Assembly: GCA_946480825.1 (NCBI GenBank)
Contig: CAMLLG010000037.1
Location: 1 to 37,680 of the forward strand
Length of the DNA: 37,680 nt
Reading direction: 5' to 3'
Source of the DNA: an uncultured Lysobacteraceae bacterium
GTDB lineage: Bacteria; Pseudomonadota; Gammaproteobacteria; Xanthomonadales; Xanthomonadaceae
Positions 22,295-29,810 of the stretch are shown piece by piece. Position 1 is the first letter of the stretch. Every line of letters starts with the position of its first letter. Made by a program: the position numbers and the translations under genes. The notes beneath the pieces were generated by a model, which was not told the DNA's origin, ran no database searches, and saw only the letters and a program-made list of their open reading frames with translations.

Positions 22295-22359
22295 CCGGCG
22301 CCGCATCGTTCGTTCGGGCCGATGGCGCTTCGCGTCGCGGCTCATTGCGGACGTCACCC
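22289..22359 (+). other. Degenerate attC-like site before the acetyltransferase
   Basis: GAGTGAC (R''-like, containing the upstream stop) is followed after a gap by CGTTCGTTCGGGCCGATGGC, GCTTCGCGTCGCGGCTCATT and GTCACCC (22353-22359). The block CGTTCGGGCCGATG closely matches the L'' and centre of the site at 19418, and GCTTCGCG..GCGGCT matches its centre. The R boxes are poor, so the site is probably decayed. Confidence 0.5.
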
Positions 22360-22376
22360 GACACAGGAGGATCGAC

Positions 22377-22841
22377 ATGACCCGAGAGATCGATGTCCGC
22401 AGGCTGACACCGGCGCATGTCCCGATGATGCGTGACATGCTGTCCATGTTCGGAGAGGCCTTCGACGATGTGCCCACCTACACCGCGAACCAGCCGTCGG
22501 ACCGCCATCTGTCGGATCTTCTGTCGAGCGATGGCTTCATCGCGCTCGCCGCGCATGAAGACGATAGCGTCATCGGCGGTCTCGCCGCGTACGTGCTGCC
22601 GAAGTTCGAGCAGCCCCGGAAGGAGATCTATCTCTACGATCTCGCGGTCGCCGAATCCCACCGGCGCCGCGGCGTCGCGACGGCATTGATCGCGCGATTG
22701 CAGCGGTTGGCCCGCGATCTCGGCGCATACGTCATCTTCGTTCAGGCCGATCACGTCGACGCGCCCGCGGTCGCGCTGTACACGAAGCTCGGCGTCCGGG
22801 AGGATGTCCTGCACTTCGATATCGCCCCCGACGACACATGA
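22377..22841 (+). CDS. AAC(3)-I family aminoglycoside N-acetyltransferase
   Basis: This 154-residue GNAT enzyme closely follows the AAC(3)-Ia (AacC1) pattern: [14 protein letters not shown] near the start, then [52 protein letters not shown] (acetyl-CoA loop), [20 protein letters not shown] and [18 protein letters not shown](3)-I enzymes acetylate the 3-amino group of gentamicin-type aminoglycosides with acetyl-CoA in the cytoplasm. Whether this one confers resistance is not known. The ATG at 22377 has AGGAGGATCG upstream and matches the family start. Its G+C content fits the host chromosome, unlike a fresh import. A decayed attC-like site lies 17 bases upstream. Confidence 0.92.
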   Translation: MTREIDVRRLTPAHVPMMRDMLSMFGEAFDDVPTYTANQPSDRHLSDLLSSDGFIALAAHEDDSVIGGLAAYVLPKFEQPRKEIYLYDLAVAESHRRRGVATALIARLQRLARDLGAYVIFVQADHVDAPAVALYTKLGVREDVLHFDIAPDDT

Positions 22842-22941
22842 CGGTGATGGCGAAACGTCGCTCCGTGCGAGCCCGCATCGGGGCATCGGATCGCGGGTTC
22901 GGGCAGTATCCCGGATCGCCCAACAAGCAACGGAAATTTCC

Positions 22942-23325
22942 GTGAATCACGACTCGCCTCCACCATCGCTGCACGGTTCCTGTCACTGCGGCGCGGTTCG
23001 CCTGACGCTTCCGGCGGCGCCGGAGACGGCCACCAGCTGCAACTGCTCGCTGTGCCGGCGCACGGGCGGGATATGGGCCTACTACGCGCTCGGCACGGTC
23101 ATCGTGCAGGGCCATCCCGAGAACACGGAAAGTTACGTCTGGGGCGATCGGACCCTGAAGAACTTCCGCCGCAGGATCTGCGGCATCGTCACCCACTGGG
23201 AGCCGATCGAGCCCGCGCCAGGGGCGCGTCACGGCGTGAATCTGCGGAACTTCGAACCCGCGCTGCTGGCGTCGGTCGTCGTCAGGCGATTCGACGGTGC
23301 GGACACCTGGCGATTCCTGGATTGA
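22942..23325 (+). CDS. GFA family protein with incomplete zinc site
   Basis: This 127-residue GFA-family protein has GSCHCGAVRLTL and CNCSLCRRTGG intact. The last pair, normally FCRTCGCVTHWEP, reads FRRRICGIVTHWEP, so the first cysteine is replaced. It may bind only one zinc or be inactive. The start is a GTG at 22942 with CGGAAA upstream; there is no ATG in a suitable place. The 100 bases before it hold no clear attC. Confidence 0.85.
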   Translation: MNHDSPPPSLHGSCHCGAVRLTLPAAPETATSCNCSLCRRTGGIWAYYALGTVIVQGHPENTESYVWGDRTLKNFRRRICGIVTHWEPIEPAPGARHGVNLRNFEPALLASVVVRRFDGADTWRFLD

Positions 23326-23350
23326 GGGCTCGCCGCCGATTCCGCCTTCG

Positions 23351-23725
23351 TCAGGCACCCACCCGTCTGCGCACGGCGTCGAAATCGCGCACCGGCCGTA
23401 CTTCGATGCTGCCGAAGCGGATCCACGGAAATTCGTGGGCGATGCGTACGGCTTCGTCGAGGCTGTCGGCTTCGATCAGATTGAAACCGGCCAGCAGTTC
23501 CTTGGTCTCGGCGAAAGGACCATCGGTGACGCGGGCGGCACCGTCGCGGACGCGCACGGTGCGCGCGGTGGCGGGCGCTTCCAGTTGCTGCGAGCCGAGC
23601 AGGCAGCCTTCGGCGCGCAGTTCGTCGGCGTGGGTGATGCAGCCGTGCATGAGGCGGTCGTACTCGGCCGGCGGCAGTTCGGCCATCAATGCGGGATCGG
23701 TGTAGACCAGCAGCAGATATTGCAT
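23351..23725 (-). CDS. YciI-related DGPF-domain protein
   Basis: This 124-residue protein has the ferredoxin-like YCII/DGPF fold. It starts MQYLLLVYTDPALM and carries the signature DGPFAETKELLAGFNLIEA and the closing GSIEVRPVRDFD. DGPF proteins accompany ECF42-type sigma factors; one such sigma is at 25770-27134. The biochemical role is unknown. The start at 23725 has GGGAGC upstream. It diverges from a second DGPF gene at 23908; the 182 bases between them hold both promoters, but no clear conserved box could be picked out. Confidence 0.9.
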   Translation of the reverse strand: MQYLLLVYTDPALMAELPPAEYDRLMHGCITHADELRAEGCLLGSQQLEAPATARTVRVRDGAARVTDGPFAETKELLAGFNLIEADSLDEAVRIAHEFPWIRFGSIEVRPVRDFDAVRRRVGA

Positions 23726-23907
23726 CGGAGCTCCCGGGGGCGCGACAGGTCCGCACATGATGCCCGAGACCGCCCGTGCGGGTCCTGTCTGAACGACCGG
23801 AAATTTTTTTCGCGGGCGTGTCGATTCCGGGCACGGCGGTTCGTCGTCATGGATGTGGGCCAACCGGGCCCCGACGCATCCCCGACCAGACGCACAAGGA
23901 CCCGACC

Positions 23908-24333
23908 ATGAAAGTGATGGTGATCGTGAAGGCCACCGCAGATTCCGAAGCCGGCGTGATGCCGGACGAGGCGATGCTGGCGGCCATGACCCGCTTCAAC
24001 GAAGACCTGGCGAACGCCGGCATCCTGCTGGCGGGCGAAGGCCTGAAGCCCACCTCGTACGGCGCGCGCGTGCAGTTCGACGGCCCGTCGCGACGGGTGA
24101 TCGATGGACCGTTCGCCGAAACCAAGGAACTGATCGCGGGTTTCTGGCTGTGGCAGGTGCGTTCGCTGGAAGAGGCGATCGAATGGGTGCGCCGCTGCCC
24201 CAATCCGCATCCCACGCCCTGCGAGATCGAGATCCGCCCGCTGTACGAGGCCGACGACTTCGGCGAGGCCTACACGCCCGAACTGCGCGAACGCGAAGCA
24301 CGCCTGCAGATGAGCATCGAACGCAAAGACTGA
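23908..24333 (+). CDS. YciI-related DGPF-domain protein
   Basis: This 141-residue protein (MKVMVIVKATADSEAGVMP...) has the signature DGPFAETKELIAGFWLWQV and ends the domain with EIEIRPLYEADDFGE. It has a longer C-terminal tail than its divergent partner. CAAGGACCCG upstream serves as the ribosome site. It opens a plus-strand run of PhnB-like, VOC, DUF1428 and sigma-factor genes. Confidence 0.92.
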   Translation: MKVMVIVKATADSEAGVMPDEAMLAAMTRFNEDLANAGILLAGEGLKPTSYGARVQFDGPSRRVIDGPFAETKELIAGFWLWQVRSLEEAIEWVRRCPNPHPTPCEIEIRPLYEADDFGEAYTPELREREARLQMSIERKD

Positions 24334-24372
24334 CTCGTCCCCGCCCGCAATGAACCTTTGATGGAGACCGCC

Positions 24373-24786
24373 ATGCGTTTCATCGCTTATCTGAATTTCG
24401 ACGGCCAGTGCCGCGCAGCGTTCGATCTGTACCGCGAGGTGTTCCGCGGCGAGATCGTCATGCGCATGACCTACGGCGACTCGCCGATGCGCGACGAGAT
24501 TCCGGCCGACAGTCGCGACCGCATCATGCACTGCCAGCTGGAGGCCGCCGGTGCGGTGCTGATGGGCGCCGACGGTCCGCCGCCGCACACCGCGTCCGGT
24601 CAGGGCACCTGCGTGAACGTCGACGTGGACAGCATCGAGGAAGCCGAGCGCATCCACGCCGCGCTGTCCGCGGGCGGCAGCGTGCAGATGCCGCTGCAGG
24701 AGACCTTCTGGGCGCATCGCTGGGGCGCGTTCACCGACCGCTTCGGCAAGCCGTGGATGATCAACTGCATGAAACAGCCCGACTGA
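24373..24786 (+). CDS. VOC-fold PhnB-like protein
   Basis: This 137-residue protein of the vicinal-oxygen-chelate fold has the PhnB/3-demethylubiquinone-methyltransferase-like pattern: YLNFDGQCRAAFDLYREVFRGEI, HCQLEAAGAVLMGADGP and WGAFTDRFGKPWMINC. No reaction is established for this group. The ATG at 24373 lies 6 bases after GGAG; an ATG at 24361 is also in frame. The gene is 39 bases after the DGPF gene. Confidence 0.88.
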   Translation: MRFIAYLNFDGQCRAAFDLYREVFRGEIVMRMTYGDSPMRDEIPADSRDRIMHCQLEAAGAVLMGADGPPPHTASGQGTCVNVDVDSIEEAERIHAALSAGGSVQMPLQETFWAHRWGAFTDRFGKPWMINCMKQPD

Positions 24787-24813
24787 CGCCCACCCAACGC
24801 ACAGGACACCGCC

Positions 24814-25221
24814 ATGCCGACCTCGCTCTTCGTCAACCTCCCCGTCGCCGATCTGCAGCGCTCGATCGATTTCTTTTCGGCGCTGGGATTCTCGTTCAAT
24901 CCGAAGTTCACCGACGAGAAGGCCACCTGCCTGGTGATTTCGGAACACATCCAGGTGATGCTGCTGACGACGCCGTTCTTCGCGGGTTTCACGAAGAAGC
25001 CGGTGGCGGATGCGCGTGCCGCCACCGAGGTGCTGCTCGCGCTGTCTTGCGAAACGCGCGAGGAGGTGGATGTCCTGGTCGACAAGGCGGTGGCCGCGGG
25101 TGCGGCGACACCGCTGCCCCTGCAGGACCACGGTTTCATGTATCAGCGCAGCTTCGAGGATCTCGACGGCCATCAGTGGGAGGTGTTCTGGATGAACGAG
25201 GCCGAGTTCCCGCAACCCTGA
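24814..25221 (+). CDS. VOC family (glyoxalase-like) protein
   Basis: This 135-residue protein has a glyoxalase/bleomycin-resistance fold: LFVNLPVADLQRSIDFFSALGFSFN at the start and GFMYQRSFEDLDGHQWEVFWM near the end, as in the family often annotated as lactoylglutathione lyase-like. The true substrate is unknown. It lies 27 bases after the PhnB-like gene and is probably in the same transcript. A long inverted repeat follows. Confidence 0.9.
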   Translation: MPTSLFVNLPVADLQRSIDFFSALGFSFNPKFTDEKATCLVISEHIQVMLLTTPFFAGFTKKPVADARAATEVLLALSCETREEVDVLVDKAVAAGAATPLPLQDHGFMYQRSFEDLDGHQWEVFWMNEAEFPQP

Positions 25222-25257
25222 TCGTCTGTCCGGAATCGCGGCAGCCCGCCGAGCTGT

Positions 25258-25330
25258 CGGTAGAGCGGCCTTCAGGCCGCTGTCCCGGGGGCTTTGCCGG
25301 GTTTTCAGCGGCCTGAAGGCCGCGCTACCG
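25258..25330. repeat. Long inverted repeat
   Basis: Two 24-base arms (25258-25281 and 25307-25330) are complementary with a single mismatch. They begin CGGTAGAGCGGCC and end GGCCGCGCTACCG. Each arm also contains its own palindrome, GCGGCCTTCAGGCCGC, and the 25-base centre has CCCGG / CCGGG. This is a dispersed intergenic hairpin and may act as a terminator for the VOC gene. Confidence 0.85.
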
Positions 25331-25398
25331 GCGCATCCGCCGCAGATGTTCGAACAGGTTTCGAATCGCGACATTCCACCCAATCGAGGAGATAGACC

Positions 25399-25758
25399 AT
25401 GCCCTACGTCGACGGTTTCGTGCTGCCGGTTCCGAAGAAGAATCTCGCCGCCTATCGCGCCATCGCCCGCAAGGCCGGCAAGATCTGGAAGGAATACGGC
25501 GCGCTGGAATACATCGAATGCGTGGAAGACGACGTGAAGCCCGGCAAGCACACGTCGTTCCCGCAGGCGGTGAAACGCAAGCCCGATGAGGCGGTGGTGT
25601 TCTCTTGGATCGTCTACAAGTCGCGCGCGCAGCGCGACAGGATCAACGCGAAGGTGATGGCCGACCCGCGCATGTCCGCGATCTGCCCGCCCGACAAGAT
25701 GCCGTTCGACGGCAAGCGCATGTTCTGGGGCGGATTCAAGCCGATCGTGAGCATGTGA
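25399..25758 (+). CDS. DUF1428 family protein
   Basis: This 119-residue protein matches DUF1428 (MPYVDGFVLPVPKKNLAAYR, then ALEYIECVEDDVKPG, VFSWIVYKSRAQRDRIN and PFDGKRMFWGGFKPIV). It has a ferredoxin-like alpha/beta barrel fold and no known function. Its family often travels with DGPF and VOC proteins near ECF42-type sigma factors, as here. GAGGAGATAG upstream is a clear ribosome site. Confidence 0.92.
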   Translation: MPYVDGFVLPVPKKNLAAYRAIARKAGKIWKEYGALEYIECVEDDVKPGKHTSFPQAVKRKPDEAVVFSWIVYKSRAQRDRINAKVMADPRMSAICPPDKMPFDGKRMFWGGFKPIVSM

Positions 25759-25769
25759 CCGACGCGGGC

Positions 25770-27134
25770 ATGGACGCGGCGGCATGCGCCACGGCCGGCG
25801 TGCATGCCGCAATGGCTTGCGGCGTCGCGGCGGCGATGGTTTCATCGCCGTCGATGATCGACCAACGCCTGCACCGGACCCTCGACGCGCTGTGGCGGAT
25901 GGAATCGCCGCGGCTGGTGGCGCGCATCGCGCGGATGACCGGCGATGTCGGCGTGGCTGAGGAACTGGCGCAGGATGTCCTGCTCTCCGCGCTGGAACGC
26001 TGGCCGGCCGACGGCATGCCCGACAACCCCGCCGCCTGGCTGACGACGGCGGGCAAGCGCCGCGCCATCGACCATCTGCGCCAGCGCGCGCTGCATGCGC
26101 GCAAGCAGATCGAGTTCGGCCTCGAACTGGAGGCGCAGGGGAAAGACATGCAGGACGATCATGCCGCACGCGATGCGGACGACGACATCGGCGACGATCT
26201 GCTGCGGCTGATGTTCGTGGCCTGCCATCCGGCGCTGCCGTCGGAATCGCGCGTGGCCCTGACCCTGCGTCTGCTCGGCGGCCTGAGCACCGCCGAAATC
26301 GCGCGCGCGTTCCTGCAACCCGAGCCGACCGTGGCGCAGCGCATCGTGCGCGCCAAGCGCACGCTGGCCGAAAAGCAGGTGCCGTTCGAAGTGCCGCGAC
26401 GCGCCGAGCTGGGCGAACGCCTCGGTGCGGTGCTGGAAGCGATCTATCTCGTGTTCAACGAAGGCTATGCCGCCAGCGCCGGCGAGGACTGGATGCGGCC
26501 GGCGCTGTGCGACGAAGCGCTGCGCCTCGGGCGCGTGCTCGCCGGTCTGTTGCCGGACGAAAGCGAAGCGTTCGGCCTGCTCGCGCTGATGGAACTGCAG
26601 GCCTCGCGCGCGAAGGCGCGCGTCGCCGCGGATGGCAGCCCGATCCTGCTGATGGACCAGGACCGCAATCGCTGGGATCGCCTGCAGATCCAGCGCGGCC
26701 TCGCCGCACTGGAGCGCGCGCAGCGGCTCGCGACCGGCGATGCGCCGGGCAGCTATCTCCTTCAGGCCGCGATCGCCGCCTGCCATGCCCGTGCCCGCCG
26801 CGCGCAGGACACCGACTGGCCGCGGATCGCCGCGCTGTATGCGGTGCTGGCCCGGGTCGCACCGTCGCCGGTGGTCGAACTCAATCGCGCGGTCGCGGTG
26901 GCCCGCGCCGAAGGCGCCGCGGTGGCGCTGCCGCTGGTCGATGCGCTGCGCGATGCGCCGCAATTGCAGGGCTATGGCCTGCTGCACGCGGTGCGCGCGG
27001 ATCTTCTGCTGCAGCTCGGGCGACGGGACGAAGCGCGGATCGAATTCACGCACGCCGCCGATCTCGCCGGCAACGCCCGCGACCGCACGCTGATGCGCGA
27101 AAAGGCCGCGGCCTGCGTGACGGCGGACGACTGA
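25770..27134 (+). CDS. ECF42-type RNA polymerase sigma factor with C-terminal TPR domain
   Basis: This roughly 454-residue protein has sigma region 2 (WRMESPRLVARIARMTGDVGVAEELAQDVLLSALERWP, NPAAWLTTAGKRRAIDHLRQ) and region 4 (LTLRLLGGLSTAEIARAFLQPEPTVAQRIVRAKRTL). A long C-terminal extension (LGAVLEAIYLVFNEGYAAS ... PSPVVELNRAVAVARAEG) is typical of group ECF42. No anti-sigma gene is seen; in this group the extension itself affects activity, and the targets are usually neighbouring DGPF genes. The start is uncertain. ATG 25770 gives an Ala/Met-rich leader, whereas ATG 25839 or 25854 (MIDQRLHRTLDALWRMES) would start closer to the domain. Confidence 0.9.
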   Translation: MDAAACATAGVHAAMACGVAAAMVSSPSMIDQRLHRTLDALWRMESPRLVARIARMTGDVGVAEELAQDVLLSALERWPADGMPDNPAAWLTTAGKRRAIDHLRQRALHARKQIEFGLELEAQGKDMQDDHAARDADDDIGDDLLRLMFVACHPALPSESRVALTLRLLGGLSTAEIARAFLQPEPTVAQRIVRAKRTLAEKQVPFEVPRRAELGERLGAVLEAIYLVFNEGYAASAGEDWMRPALCDEALRLGRVLAGLLPDESEAFGLLALMELQASRAKARVAADGSPILLMDQDRNRWDRLQIQRGLAALERAQRLATGDAPGSYLLQAAIAACHARARRAQDTDWPRIAALYAVLARVAPSPVVELNRAVAVARAEGAAVALPLVDALRDAPQLQGYGLLHAVRADLLLQLGRRDEARIEFTHAADLAGNARDRTLMREKAAACVTADD

Positions 27135-27158
27135 GAGCATGCACCGAAACAGGAAATA

Positions 27159-27263
27159 CCCCTGTGGGAGCGACGGAAGTCGCGACGCTTTCCGGGACAC
27201 ACAAGCAGCCATTCGACAGTCGAGAATCCAAAGCCGTCGCGACTTCCGTCGCTCCCACAGGGG
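27159..27263. repeat. Perfect 29-base inverted repeat
   Basis: Two perfectly complementary 29-base arms (27159-27187, beginning CCCCTGTGGGAGCGACGG, and 27235-27263) enclose 47 bases. It lies 24 bases after the sigma-factor stop, so it can end that transcript, and it has the look of a dispersed repeat unit. The rest of the gap, 27264-27612, is somewhat richer in A+T and probably carries the promoter of the next operon; no defined site is clear. Confidence 0.85.
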
Positions 27264-27612
27264 CGCCGGTGACATATCAAGCCGCTTTACCGATGCCCCC
27301 GGTACATTTCATAAAGACGCTGAAGCGTAGACGTTTCCGCAGAGGTTCGGCGTCGATCGTTTCGCGGGATCGTTTCCGCAGAATCGCACATGCGGATCGC
27401 ACGGTTCGTTCCATCGCCGCGCAATCGCGAACGATTCTCGCGCGATGCGTCGAATCGTCATGATTTCGACAAGCGCGCGTTAACGTCGCGTCAAACGCGT
27501 GCGCGACATCGCAGTCTTCGCTCGCCGCGCAATCAATTCCGAATCTTTCGCTCACATCGCGCTAACAATCGGCTCATTTCCGCTTAACCGTCGGTGGACA
27601 GCATGCGTCCCC

Positions 27613-28293
27613 ATGACACCGACCGCCTTCCCGGCCACGCTGCGCCGCACCCGCACCCTCGATGGCCGCGTCTTCGCCGACGGTGCCCTCATCGAACCCG
27701 ACGATCCGCGACGTGCCGACACCGAAGCCTTCATCGCCCAGATCTACCGTGCGCGTTACGACGCACGGCTGAGCGCGTTCCTGCCGCATCTGCTGGCCTT
27801 CCGCAATGCGGCCGGCGGCTTGCAGGCCGCGGTCGGGTTGCGCTGCGGCCATGAAGGTCCGCTGTTCGTCGAACGCTATCTCGACGGCCGCGCCGAAGAC
27901 GCGATCGCCGCGGCCGTCGGCAGCGAGGCGAGGCGCGATGGGCTGGTGGAAGTCGGCAATTTCGGCGCGCTGTCCGCCGGCGACGCGCGCGAACTGATCC
28001 TGCATCTCACCCATTGGCTGCACGCCGCGGGCTTCCGCTGGGTGCTGTTCGCGGCGACCCGGCAACTGCGGAATGCCTTCGATCGCCTGCATCTGGCGAC
28101 GGTGACGTTGGCCGATGCCGACGCTTCGCGTCTGGGCGCGGACGGCAATGCCTGGGGCCGCTACTACAACACCCGGCCGCAGTTGTTGTTCGGCGATATC
28201 GCCGCCGGGCATGCCTATCTCGAACGCACGCGGCGACTGCCCGATGCGGCGCCGGCCTGGCCGGCGATGTCCTGTCTGGCGGGCGCGCCGTGA
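27613..28293 (+). CDS. Thermostable hemolysin family protein
   Basis: This 226-residue protein matches the thermostable hemolysin (T_hemolysin) family: FIAQIYRARYDARLSAFLPHLLAFRNAAGGLQAAVGLR, PLFVERYLDG, GLVEVGNFGAL and GFRWVLFAATRQLRNAF. The family name comes from a Vibrio delta-hemolysin, but the fold is thought to be GNAT-like, related to acyltransferases and autoinducer synthases; this is family knowledge, not seen here. It begins a coupled set with an AMP-ligase, an HDO-like protein and an SDR. Its stop overlaps the GTG of the AMP-ligase (GTGA at 28290-28293). A biosynthetic role is therefore more likely than cell lysis. Confidence 0.88.
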   Translation: MTPTAFPATLRRTRTLDGRVFADGALIEPDDPRRADTEAFIAQIYRARYDARLSAFLPHLLAFRNAAGGLQAAVGLRCGHEGPLFVERYLDGRAEDAIAAAVGSEARRDGLVEVGNFGALSAGDARELILHLTHWLHAAGFRWVLFAATRQLRNAFDRLHLATVTLADADASRLGADGNAWGRYYNTRPQLLFGDIAAGHAYLERTRRLPDAAPAWPAMSCLAGAP

Positions 28294-29810
28294 GCGATTT
28301 CGCGACGCTGATCGAAGCGCTCGACAGGCCAGCGCCGCGGGTGCGCTGGCGCGATGGCGCATGGACCGATGCCGAACTGGGCGCACGCGTGCGCGCCTTC
28401 GCCGATGCGATCGAACGTGCGGACGCGCGTCGGATCGCGAGCCGGCTCGACAACGGCCCGGACTGGCTGGCGCTGGATCTCGCGATCCGTCGACTCGGCC
28501 GTGTGCACGTGCCGCTGCCGACGTTCTTCTCGCAGGCCCAGACGATGCATGCGCTGACCGGCAGCGGCGCCGATGCGCTGGTGCTGTCCGCGAACGCATC
28601 GCGGCCGGATGCGTTCGCCGCCGCACCCGCGATCGCGCTCGGCGACGCGCTGACGCTGCTGCGTCTCTCGCCGAAGCCGACCGCATTGCCCGCCGGCACC
28701 GCCACGATCACCTACACCTCGGGCACGACCGGTACGCCGAAGGGCGTGTGTCTCGATGCCGACGCGCTCTACACCGTCGCCGCATCGCTGGCCGACGCCG
28801 CCGCGCCGCTGTCGCCGACGCGGCATTTATGCCTGATGCCGCTGTCGACGCTGTTGGAGAACGTGGCCGGCGTCTACGCCGCATTGATCGCGGGCGCCGA
28901 CATCGCGGTGCCGCCGCTGGCCGAGATCGGCTATACCGGCGCCGCGGGACTGGATGTACCGACCCTGCTCGCCTGCCTGCATCGCCATCGTCCCGAGAGC
29001 GCGATCCTGTTGCCGCAGCTGCTGCTGGCACTGGTGATGGCCGCGGAGCAGGGCGCGTCGTTGCCGGATTCGCTGAAGTTCCTCGCCGTCGGCGGCGGCC
29101 GCGTGGGTCCTGCGCTGATCGCACGCGCCGACGCGCTCGGCCTGCCGGTCTACGAAGGCTACGGGCTCAGCGAATGCGCGTCGGTGGTCTGCCTGAATCG
29201 TCCGGATGCGCGACGCGCCGGCAGCGTCGGCAAACCGTTGCCGCATGCGACGGTGACGGTGCGCGACGGCGAGCTGTTCGTCGCAGGCGTGTGTTGCCTC
29301 GGTTATCTCGGCGAAGACGACACGGTCGGCGACGCGCTTTCGAACGGCATGGTCGCCACCGGCGACCTCGGCCATATCGATGCCGATGGCTTCGTCCATA
29401 TCACCGGCCGGAAGAAGAACGTCTTCATCACCTCGTTCGGTCGCAACGTCTCGCCCGAATGGGTGGAAAGCGAACTGCTGCAGCATCCGGCGTTCGCGCA
29501 GGCGGTGGTGCACGGCGAAGCGCGGCCGTTCAACGTCGCGATCGTGTGGCCGCGCCGCACGGACCTCGACGACGACGCGTTGCGGCAGGCGCTGCAGGAG
29601 ATCAATCGCGGCCTGCCCGATTACGCGCAGGTGCGCGACGTCGTCCGCGCCGACGCGCCGTTCTCGTTCGCCGACGGTCTGTCGACCAGCAACGGCCGGC
29701 CGCGACGCGACGCCATCCTCGCGCGCTATCGCGACGCCGTCGCATCGCGGTACGCCGACGCGCCCACCGCCAACGTTTCCCCATCTTCGTTGTCCGGAGC
29801 CGACGCATGA
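28290..29810 (+). CDS. AMP-binding (acyl-CoA synthetase-like) enzyme
   Basis: This 506-residue ANL-superfamily enzyme activates a carboxylic acid with ATP. Motifs: ITYTSGTTGTPKG (P-loop), YEGYGLSECAS (A5), ATGDLGHIDADGFVHITGRKKNVFITSFGRNVSPEWVE (A7-A8). A C-terminal lysine equivalent may be replaced near the end (STSNGRPRRDAI). The substrate is unknown, but this type in the same context is usually annotated as long-chain fatty acid-CoA ligase. The start is a GTG overlapping the previous stop (GTGA), and the end overlaps the next ATG (ATGA), giving tight translational coupling. Confidence 0.93.
   Translation: MSDFATLIEALDRPAPRVRWRDGAWTDAELGARVRAFADAIERADARRIASRLDNGPDWLALDLAIRRLGRVHVPLPTFFSQAQTMHALTGSGADALVLSANASRPDAFAAAPAIALGDALTLLRLSPKPTALPAGTATITYTSGTTGTPKGVCLDADALYTVAASLADAAAPLSPTRHLCLMPLSTLLENVAGVYAALIAGADIAVPPLAEIGYTGAAGLDVPTLLACLHRHRPESAILLPQLLLALVMAAEQGASLPDSLKFLAVGGGRVGPALIARADALGLPVYEGYGLSECASVVCLNRPDARRAGSVGKPLPHATVTVRDGELFVAGVCCLGYLGEDDTVGDALSNGMVATGDLGHIDADGFVHITGRKKNVFITSFGRNVSPEWVESELLQHPAFAQAVVHGEARPFNVAIVWPRRTDLDDDALRQALQEINRGLPDYAQVRDVVRADAPFSFADGLSTSNGRPRRDAILARYRDAVASRYADAPTANVSPSSLSGADA

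Larger units (their letters stand above)
13456..22359 (+). mobile_element. Chromosomal integron cassette array without a visible integrase
   Basis: Most genes here are short, unrelated and mostly on the plus strand, and are separated by sites with the architecture of integron attC. These have a 7-base R'' box ending in GAC, an AATTCGTTCAAGCC-like L'' box, a palindromic centre, a GGCTTAACTCAAGC-like L' box and an R' box starting with GTC, ATC or GTT. The best sites are at 14479, 19000, 19418, 19792, 20288, 20613 and 21019. At 19418, 20288 and 21019 the upstream stop codon lies in or within a few bases of R'', and after most sites a start codon follows within about 30 bases. No intI gene, attI site or cassette promoter is in the window, so by current usage this is a CALIN. 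The nirK operon (15319-18315) lies within the array. Outer limits are approximate. Confidence 0.8.

Noticed and set aside
22842..22941. attC between the acetyltransferase and the second GFA gene
   Set aside because: The gap has the right length and starts near a stop codon, but no L''/L' match or R' box could be found.
23329..23356. GATTCCGCCTTCGTCAGGC as a possible last attC of the array
   Set aside because: Only GTCAGGC and GATTC match; no left half is present, and the bases are the end of the DGPF coding region.
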